A stretch of 64,000 nucleotides of DNA, taken from contig NZ_LMGK01000011.1 in assembly GCF_001427125.1 (NCBI RefSeq), forward strand, positions 1 to 64,000, in the 5' to 3' direction. The DNA is from Pseudomonas sp. Root562. Lineage in GTDB: Bacteria; Pseudomonadota; Gammaproteobacteria; Pseudomonadales; Pseudomonadaceae. Position 1 is the first letter of the stretch, and each line of letters begins with the position of its first letter. A model generated the notes under the pieces. That model searched no databases, was not told the DNA's origin, and saw only the letters and a program-made list of their open reading frames with translations. Shown here in pieces: positions 58,340 through 64,000 of the stretch. The translations under genes and the position numbers were made by a program.

Positions 58340-59404
58340 ATGAAACAGTTTTTCCTGGCATCACTGTTAGGCTCGACCATTGCCATGTGCACCGCCGCCA
58401 TGGCGGCTGATGATCTGAAAACCCTGGAAGCCGCTGCGAAAGCGGAAGGCGCAGTCAACAGCGTCGGCATGCCCGATGACTGGGCCAACTGGAAAGGCAC
58501 CTGGGAAGACCTGGCCAAGAAATATGGCTTGAAACACATCGATACCGACATGAGCTCGGCCCAGGAAATTGCCAAGTTCGCCGCGGAAAAAGACAACGCC
58601 AGTGCCGACATCGGCGACGTCGGCGCCGCCTTCGGCCCGATTGCGGTCAAGCAAGGTGTGGTGCAACCGTACAAACCGTCCACCTGGGACCAGGTACCCG
58701 ACTGGGCCAAGGACAAGGACGGCAACTGGGCGTTGGCCTACACCGGCACCATCGCCTTCATCGTCAACAAGAAATTGCTGCACGGTTCCGAAGTACCCAC
58801 CAAATGGGCAGACCTCAAGTCTGGCAAATACAAAGTGTCCATCGGTGACGTGAGCACCGCGGCTCAGGCAGCCAACGGCGTACTGGCCGCAGCACTGGCC
58901 AATGGCGGCGACGAGAAAAACCTGCAGCCTGCGTTGCTGATGTTTGCCGATATCGCCAAGCAGGGTCGCCTGTCGATGGCCAACCCGACCATTGCCACCA
59001 TGGAAAAAGGCGAGATCGAAGTCGGTGTGGTCTGGGACTTCAATGGCCTGAGCTACAAGGCCAAAATGGCCAACCCGGATGACTATGTCGTGCTGATCCC
59101 ATCCGATGGCTCGGTGATTTCCGGCTACACCACCATCATCAACAAATACGCGAAAAACCCGAACGCCGCCAAGCTGACCCGTGAGTACATCTTCAGTGAC
59201 GCCGGGCAGATCAACCTGGCCAAAGGTAATGCCCGTCCGATCCGTGCTGAACACATCACGTTGCCCGAAGACGTGAAAGCCAAGCTGCTGCCAAACGAGC
59301 AGTACAAAAAGGTCACGCCGATCAAGGACGCGGATGCCTGGGAGAAAACGTCCAAGGCCTTGCCGCAGAAGTGGAACGAAGAAGTCATCGTCGAAATGAA
59401 GTAA
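58340..59404 (+). CDS. ABC transporter substrate-binding protein (extracellular solute-binding, Fe3+/AEP type)
   Basis: The 354-residue protein has a signal peptide (FFLASLLGSTIAMCTAAMA) and a type II periplasmic-binding fold of the COG1840-like class. AEGAVNSVGMPDDWANWKGTWEDLAKKYGLKH comes near the start, then SADIGDVGAAFGP and a hinge region GNWALAYTGTIAFIVNKKL. It delivers ligand to the permeases at 60350-61982. AAGGAG precedes the ATG. Homologous operons have been linked to 2-aminoethylphosphonate and similar compounds, but the ligand here is not proven. Confidence 0.88.
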   Translation: MKQFFLASLLGSTIAMCTAAMAADDLKTLEAAAKAEGAVNSVGMPDDWANWKGTWEDLAKKYGLKHIDTDMSSAQEIAKFAAEKDNASADIGDVGAAFGPIAVKQGVVQPYKPSTWDQVPDWAKDKDGNWALAYTGTIAFIVNKKLLHGSEVPTKWADLKSGKYKVSIGDVSTAAQAANGVLAAALANGGDEKNLQPALLMFADIAKQGRLSMANPTIATMEKGEIEVGVVWDFNGLSYKAKMANPDDYVVLIPSDGSVISGYTTIINKYAKNPNAAKLTREYIFSDAGQINLAKGNARPIRAEHITLPEDVKAKLLPNEQYKKVTPIKDADAWEKTSKALPQKWNEEVIVEMK

Positions 59405-59412
59405 TGCGTGAT

Positions 59413-59506
59413 TTGTAGGAGCGAGGCTTGCCCGCGAAGCGGCACTGACAGTCAACATCCCTGTTGGCTGAAAGTCCGTCTTCGCGAGCAAGCTTCGCGC
59501 CTGCGG
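59413..59506. repeat. REP doublet inside the ABC operon
   Basis: TTGTAGGAGCGAGGCTTGCC onward (59413-59439) and an imperfect complement at 59480-59506. Its place after the binding-protein gene suits differential expression, with the binding protein made in excess. Confidence 0.75.
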
Positions 59507-59546
59507 GTTTCGCTGATATTCATTGTTTTGCGGAGTCATCGCCCCT

Positions 59547-60353
59547 ATGAATCACAACGTCATCCTTGTGGTGCTCGACGGCCTCAACTACGAAGTCGCC
59601 AGCCACGCCATGGGGCACCTGCAAGCCTATGTCGGCGCAGGACGCGCAGCGCTTTACAAGCTGGAGTGCGAATTGCCGGCCCTGTCCCGCCCTCTGTACG
59701 AATGCATCCTGACCGGCGTCACGCCGATCGACAGCGGCATCGTCCACAACAATGTCTCGCGCCTGTCGAACCAGCGCAGCATCTATCACTATGCCACTGA
59801 CGCCGGGCTGAAAACGGCTGCGGCGGCATACCACTGGGTCAGTGAGTTGTACAACCGCTCGCCGTTCGTCGCGGCGCGTGATCGTCATACCGACAACCCC
59901 GACCTACCGATCCAGCACGGGCATTTTTACTGGAACGATCATTATCCCGACTCGCATCTGTTTGCCGATGCCGAAAACCTGCGTTTGCGCCATGCGCCGA
60001 ATTTCCTGCTGGTGCACCCCATGAACATTGACGACGCCGGGCACAAGCACGGACTCGAAACTGCGCAATACCGAAACAGCGCGCGCTCCGCCGACATCAT
60101 CATCGCCGACTATCTGCAAGGCTGGCTCGACGCGGGTTATCAAGTGCTGGTGACAGCCGATCACGGCATGAATAACGACCGGTCCCACAACGGCCTGCTG
60201 CCCGAGGAACGTGAAGTTCCGCTGTTCGTGCTCGGTGATGCCTTCAGTCTCAATGCCGATGCCGCCCCGAAACAGACGCAAATCTGCGGCACCGTCTGCG
60301 AGCTGCTGGGCGTCCCCCACGACAAACCTGTGTGCCGGGAGCTGCTCAAGTGA
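59547..60353 (+). CDS. Alkaline phosphatase superfamily hydrolase (nucleotide pyrophosphatase/phosphodiesterase type)
   Basis: The 268-residue protein has the superfamily metal sites: VILVVLDGLNYE (Asp) and LVTADHGMNND (Asp and His), with further ligands likely in NIDDAGHKHG. The nucleophile region is ELPALSRPLYECILTGVTP, where Ser or Thr attacks phosphorus. There is no signal peptide, so it works in the cytoplasm on an imported compound. Related enzymes cleave phosphodiesters (including glycerophosphocholine) or phosphonoacetate. Its stop overlaps the next start (GTGA). Confidence 0.87.
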   Translation: MNHNVILVVLDGLNYEVASHAMGHLQAYVGAGRAALYKLECELPALSRPLYECILTGVTPIDSGIVHNNVSRLSNQRSIYHYATDAGLKTAAAAYHWVSELYNRSPFVAARDRHTDNPDLPIQHGHFYWNDHYPDSHLFADAENLRLRHAPNFLLVHPMNIDDAGHKHGLETAQYRNSARSADIIIADYLQGWLDAGYQVLVTADHGMNNDRSHNGLLPEEREVPLFVLGDAFSLNADAAPKQTQICGTVCELLGVPHDKPVCRELLK

Positions 60354-61195
60354 ATGCCATCACTCGCGGCAAATGGCTGGCGGCTTTGTGCCTGGTGCCC
60401 TTCGCTCTGTTCTTTATCGTGTTCGAAATCGCCCCGCTGGTGTGGGTGATGATCAACAGCCTCGAATCGGAAGAATTCGGTTGGGGCCTGGCCAACTTCA
60501 CCAAGATTTTCAATTCGAAGTTCTATTTGCAGGCAATCCGCTACAGCCTCGAGATCAGCTTCTGGTCCAGCGTATTCGGCATCATCATCGCGGTGCTCGG
60601 CGCTTATTCACTGCGTCGGGTCGATTCGAAACTGCGCAACTTCGTCAACGCCTTCGCCAACATGACCAGCAACTTCGCCGGCGTGCCCTTGGCTTTCGCG
60701 TTCATCATCCTGCTCGGCTTCAACGGCAGCTTCACCATCATGCTCAAGCAGGCCGGGATCATTCAGGACTTCAACCTGTATTCGAAAACCGGGCTGATCA
60801 TCCTCTACACCTATTTTCAGATCCCGCTCGGCGTGCTGCTGCTCTACCCGGCGTTCGACGCCTTGCGCGAGGACTGGCGCGAATCCGCTGCGCTGCTGGG
60901 CGCCAATGGCTGGCAGTTCTGGCGCCACATCGGCCTGCCGGTGCTGACCCCGGCATTGCTCGGCACCTTCGTGATCCTGCTGGCCAACGCCCTCGGCGCC
61001 TACGCCACGGTGTATGCCCTGACCACCGGCAACTTCAACGTGCTGCCGATCCGGATCGCGGCAATGGTATCCGGTGACATTTCCCTCGACCCCAACCTCG
61101 CCAGCGCCCTGGCCGTAGTGCTCGTGGCGTTGATGACCCTGGTGACCATCGTGCATCAGCTGCTGTTGAAGAGGAGCTACCATGTCTCGCGCTGA
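60350..61195 (+). CDS. ABC transporter permease 1
   Basis: The 281-residue inner-membrane subunit has a basic start, six or so helices and the coupling-helix EAA-like motif DALREDWRESAALLGANGWQFWRHIGLPVLTPALLG. It starts with GTG 60350, overlapping the hydrolase stop by four bases, and overlaps permease 2 by 14. Partner of the binding protein at 58340. Confidence 0.92.
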   Translation: MNAITRGKWLAALCLVPFALFFIVFEIAPLVWVMINSLESEEFGWGLANFTKIFNSKFYLQAIRYSLEISFWSSVFGIIIAVLGAYSLRRVDSKLRNFVNAFANMTSNFAGVPLAFAFIILLGFNGSFTIMLKQAGIIQDFNLYSKTGLIILYTYFQIPLGVLLLYPAFDALREDWRESAALLGANGWQFWRHIGLPVLTPALLGTFVILLANALGAYATVYALTTGNFNVLPIRIAAMVSGDISLDPNLASALAVVLVALMTLVTIVHQLLLKRSYHVSR

Positions 61196-61982
61196 ATTGG
61201 GACCTATCGGGGTCTACCACAGGGTGGTGGTCTACCTGCTGTTCGCGATCCTGCTGCTGCCATTGCTCGGCACATTCATCTACTCGATCTCCAGCAGTTG
61301 GTCGGCGACCATTCTGCCCAGCGGCTTCAGTATCAAATGGTACGTGCAATTGTGGAGCGACCCGCGCTTTCTCAGTGCTTTCGGCCAGTCGCTGCTGGTC
61401 TGTGTCGGTGCACTGGTCCTGTCAGTGGTACTGATCCTGCCGCTGCTGTTCGTGGTGCATTACCACTTTCCAAAACTCGATGCGGTGATGAACATCCTGA
61501 TCCTGCTGCCCTTCGCGGTGCCGCCAGTGGTGTCGTCGGTCGGTCTGTTGCAGCTCTACGGCTCGGGGCGGTTCGCCATGGTCGGCACACCGTGGATCCT
61601 GATCGGTTGCTACTTCACTGTGGCATTGCCCTTCATGTACCGGGCGATCACCAACAACCTGCAAGCGATCAACCTGCGTGACCTGATGGACGCCGCGCAA
61701 CTGCTCGGCGCCAGCACCTTTCAGGCGGCATTCCTGGTGGTGCTGCCGAACCTGCGCAAGGGCTTGATGGTGGCGTTGCTGCTGTCGTTTTCGTTCCTGT
61801 TCGGTGAATTCGTGTTCGCCAACATCCTCGTCGGCACCCGTTACGAAACCCTGCAGGTCTACCTCAACAACATGCGCAACAGCAGCGGACATTTCACCAG
61901 TGCGCTGGTGATTTCCTACTTCTTCTTTGTGCTGGTCTTGACCTGGATTGCCAACATCTTGAACAGGGACAAAAGCGAATGA
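61182..61982 (+). CDS. ABC transporter permease 2
   Basis: The 266-residue subunit has several helices and the EAA-like motif LRDLMDAAQLLGASTFQAAFLVVLPNLRKGL. The end IANILNRDKSE is cytoplasmic. It starts inside permease 1 and its stop overlaps the ATPase start (ATGA), indicating coupled translation. Confidence 0.92.
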   Translation: MSRAELGPIGVYHRVVVYLLFAILLLPLLGTFIYSISSSWSATILPSGFSIKWYVQLWSDPRFLSAFGQSLLVCVGALVLSVVLILPLLFVVHYHFPKLDAVMNILILLPFAVPPVVSSVGLLQLYGSGRFAMVGTPWILIGCYFTVALPFMYRAITNNLQAINLRDLMDAAQLLGASTFQAAFLVVLPNLRKGLMVALLLSFSFLFGEFVFANILVGTRYETLQVYLNNMRNSSGHFTSALVISYFFFVLVLTWIANILNRDKSE

Positions 61983-62968
61983 GCTATGTCAGCGTCCAAC
62001 ATCTTCAGAAAAACTACGCGGGCACCACGGTGTTCAGCGACATCAACTGCGAAATCCAGAAAGGCGAATTCGTCACCCTGCTCGGCCCGTCCGGTTGCGG
62101 CAAATCGACCCTGCTGCGCTGCATCGCCGGACTGACCTCGGTAGATGGCGGCAAGATCCTGCTTGATGGCATCGACATCGTGCCGCTGAGCCCGCAAAAA
62201 CGCGGGATCGGCATGGTGTTCCAGAGTTATGCGCTGTTTCCCAACATGACCGTGGAACAGAACGTCGCCTTCGGTTTGCGCATGCAAAAGGTCAACTCGG
62301 ACGACAGCCAGAAGCGCGTCGCTGAAGTATTGAAGTTGGTAGAACTGCAAGATTTCTCCGCCCGCTATCCCCATCAACTGTCGGGTGGCCAGTGCCAGCG
62401 CGTCGCCCTTGCCCGCTCGCTGGTGACCCGCCCTCGCCTGTTGCTGCTGGATGAACCGCTGTCGGCGCTCGATGCCCGGATTCGTAAACACCTGCGCGAA
62501 CAGATCCGTCAGATCCAGCGCGAACTGGGCTTGACCACGATTTTCGTCACACATGATCAGGAAGAAGCGCTAACCATGTCTGATCGGATTTTCCTGATGA
62601 ATCAGGGAAAAATCGTACAAAGCGGCGATGCCGAAACCCTCTATACAGCGCCGGTCGATGTGTTCGCCGCCGGGTTCATCGGTAACTACAATCTGCTGGA
62701 TGCCGAGAGCGCGACGAAGCTGTTGCAGCGGCCGATCAATCATCGAATCGCGATTCGCCCGGAAGCCATCGAACTGAGCCTCAACGGTGAACTCGACGCG
62801 CAAATACGCAGCCACAGCCTGCTGGGCAACGTGATCCGCTACCGCATCGAAGCCCGCGGCGTAGAGCTGGTGGTCGATGTACTCAACCGCTCGGCCTCCG
62901 ATTTGCATCCCGATGGTCAGCGTCTGGCGCTTTCCATCGATCCGACGGCCCTGTGTGAGGTAGCCTGA
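61979..62968 (+). CDS. ABC transporter ATP-binding protein
   Basis: The 329-residue ATPase has Walker A GPSGCGKST (about 38), the Q-loop region GMVFQSYALFPNM, the signature LSGGQCQR, Walker B LLLLDEP and the switch His in FVTHDQEEA. A C-terminal TOBE-like extension (about 240-329) places it in the CUT1/FbpC/PotA group. It powers the permease pair. Confidence 0.95.
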   Translation: MSYVSVQHLQKNYAGTTVFSDINCEIQKGEFVTLLGPSGCGKSTLLRCIAGLTSVDGGKILLDGIDIVPLSPQKRGIGMVFQSYALFPNMTVEQNVAFGLRMQKVNSDDSQKRVAEVLKLVELQDFSARYPHQLSGGQCQRVALARSLVTRPRLLLLDEPLSALDARIRKHLREQIRQIQRELGLTTIFVTHDQEEALTMSDRIFLMNQGKIVQSGDAETLYTAPVDVFAAGFIGNYNLLDAESATKLLQRPINHRIAIRPEAIELSLNGELDAQIRSHSLLGNVIRYRIEARGVELVVDVLNRSASDLHPDGQRLALSIDPTALCEVA

Positions 62969-63002
62969 TGACCTTGCTGACGTTGAAGAGAGAACTGCAC
63001 TG

Positions 63003-63656
63003 ATGGCCCTGGCAATTTTTGATCTGGACGAAACCCTGATCCACGGCGACTGCGCCTCGCTGTGGAGCGAACAAATGGTCCGCCTCGGCTGGGTCGATGG
63101 CGAATCCTTCCTGCGTCGCGACAAGGAACTGATGGACGCCTACGGCCGAGGTCACCTGGCGATGGAAGACTACATGGCCTTCAGCCTGGAGCCATTGATC
63201 GGTCGTACACCGGCTGAGGTCGAACACCTGGTCGGCCCATGGGTGGAAGACTTCATCGAACCGATCATCTTCAGCGACGCCACCAAGACCATCGCCGCGC
63301 ACCGCAAGGCCGGCGACCGCATCCTGGTGATCTCGGCTTCCGGCACGCACCTGGTGGCGCCGATTGCCGAGCGCCTGGGCATCGACGAGATTCTCGGGAT
63401 CGAACTGGAGGTGGCCCACGGTGCTTACACCGGCAACACCGTCGGCACCCTGACCTACCGCGAAGGCAAGATCACCCGGCTGCTGGAGTGGCTGGATGCA
63501 GAAGAGGAAAACCTTGAAGGCGCGAGTTTTTATTCCGACTCACGCAATGATTTGCCGCTGTTGCTGAAGGTGGATTTCCCACATGTGGTGAACCCGGACC
63601 CGGTGCTGCGTGAACAGGCGGAAAAAGCCGGCTGGCCAATCCATATCTGGAAGTAA
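63003..63656 (+). CDS. HAD-superfamily subclass IB phosphatase
   Basis: The 217-residue protein has the HAD motifs: FDLDETLIHGDC (nucleophile and acid Asp), ISASGTHLV (motif II), a Lys in the REGK stretch and YSDSRNDLPLL (motif IV). It is SerB-like and should remove phosphate from a small phosphomonoester, such as a phosphoamino alcohol or phosphorylated choline-like compound. It follows the ATPase by 34 bases and is the last gene of the operon, so it fits as the final phosphate-releasing step. Confidence 0.88.
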   Translation: MALAIFDLDETLIHGDCASLWSEQMVRLGWVDGESFLRRDKELMDAYGRGHLAMEDYMAFSLEPLIGRTPAEVEHLVGPWVEDFIEPIIFSDATKTIAAHRKAGDRILVISASGTHLVAPIAERLGIDEILGIELEVAHGAYTGNTVGTLTYREGKITRLLEWLDAEEENLEGASFYSDSRNDLPLLLKVDFPHVVNPDPVLREQAEKAGWPIHIWK

Positions 63657-63663
63657 CCCGCTC

Positions 63664-63753
63664 GTGTAGGAGCAAGGCTTGCCCGCGATTCAGGCGACTC
63701 GGTATGTTTGGCAGACCGTGTCATCGATCATCGCGGGCAAGCCTCGCTCCTAC
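63664..63753. repeat. REP doublet
   Basis: GTGTAGGAGCAAGGCTTGCC onward (63664-63689) and its complement (63730-63753), between converging genes. Confidence 0.85.
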
Positions 63754-63761
63754 GGGGGTTA

Positions 63762-64000
63762 TCAGGTCAGGCTTTCATCAATCACCAACACCAGCTTCCC
63801 AGCCACCGTGTTACTCGCCAACTCGGCAAACGCCGCTTCGGCATCCTTGATCGGGAAGGCCTTGGCCAGTTGCGGGCTCAACCGGCCTTCAGCAAACAGC
63901 GGCCACACGTGCTGGCGCAGATCACTGAACAGATCCGCCTTGAACTGATCATCGCGGCTGCGCAGGGTCGAGCCCAACAGTTGCACACGCTTGGCCAGCA
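63762..64000 (-). CDS. Quinone oxidoreductase/zinc-type alcohol dehydrogenase family, 3' end
   Basis: Only the last 79 codons are in the window. The sequence LLAKRVQLLGSTLRSRDDQFKADLF, HVWPLFAEGRLSPQLAKAFPIKDAEAAFA and VAGKLVLVID is the C-terminal end typical of medium-chain NAD(P)H quinone oxidoreductases (PIG3/TP53I3-like). The 5' part, with the NADPH-binding motif, lies beyond the edge. Confidence 0.85.
   Translation of the reverse strand, partial: LAKRVQLLGSTLRSRDDQFKADLFSDLRQHVWPLFAEGRLSPQLAKAFPIKDAEAAFAELASNTVAGKLVLVIDESLT

Overview
The window looks like a chromosomal segment of a Pseudomonas of the fluorescens group. The evidence is the high-GC codon use, the REP-type palindromes between genes, the gene families seen (RraB, DUF3509, the PuuD urate-oxidation route, PrmB/AroC, MinCDE) and protein sequences that read throughout as Pseudomonas. 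Most of it is core or soft-core genome. Accessory DNA is concentrated at 1-4 kb and 45-48 kb. No prophage, insertion sequence, CRISPR array or rRNA was seen; there is one tRNA (tRNA-Ser, anticodon GGA).

Layout. 1-1371: 3' end of an RHS toxin gene with a frameshifting deletion near base 301, an AT-rich ADP-ribosyltransferase-like tip and a likely immunity gene. 1441-4700 (minus strand): small secreted, acidic and glycine-zipper proteins, several sharing a duplicated leader. 4977-5066: tRNA-Ser. 5.4-13.8 kb: a crotonase-like protein, an acyltransferase, CorA, a glutamine amidotransferase, a FadB-like/thiolase beta-oxidation pair and a cytochrome c. 14-17.2 kb: a transglutaminase/alpha-E/ATP-grasp operon. 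17.5-22 kb: RraB, small proteins, an ankyrin protein and an acyl-CoA synthetase. 22.4-33.8 kb: DUF3509, an aberrant acireductone dioxygenase-like protein, an MFS transporter with AroC, PrmB, Smr, FolE, a glutaredoxin-like protein, and a PLP aminotransferase divergent from a MarR regulator.

34-45.3 kb is a purine/ureide catabolism island: purine permease, LysE exporter, HiuH, PuuE, UraD, Alc, AllA, PuuD, a second purine permease and two tandem Tsx-like porins. Together the enzymes take urate through 5-hydroxyisourate, OHCU, allantoin, allantoate and ureidoglycolate to glyoxylate and urea. Upstream sequences carry shared palindromes and a sigma-54-type promoter. 45.4-48.1 kb is an orphan TccC-like (Tc toxin C component) gene with an AT-rich HExxH metalloprotease-like tip.

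48.2-57.2 kb: patatin, LpxL-type acyltransferase, MinCDE, RluA-family synthase, ApeB, a small membrane protein and an MscS-type channel. 57.3-63.7 kb: a UTRA/GntR regulator divergent from an ABC importer whose operon also encodes a cytoplasmic alkaline-phosphatase-superfamily hydrolase and a HAD phosphatase. I read this as an import-then-hydrolyse system for a phosphorus-containing organic compound, and it is the best candidate for an incompletely described system here. The window ends in a quinone-oxidoreductase gene.
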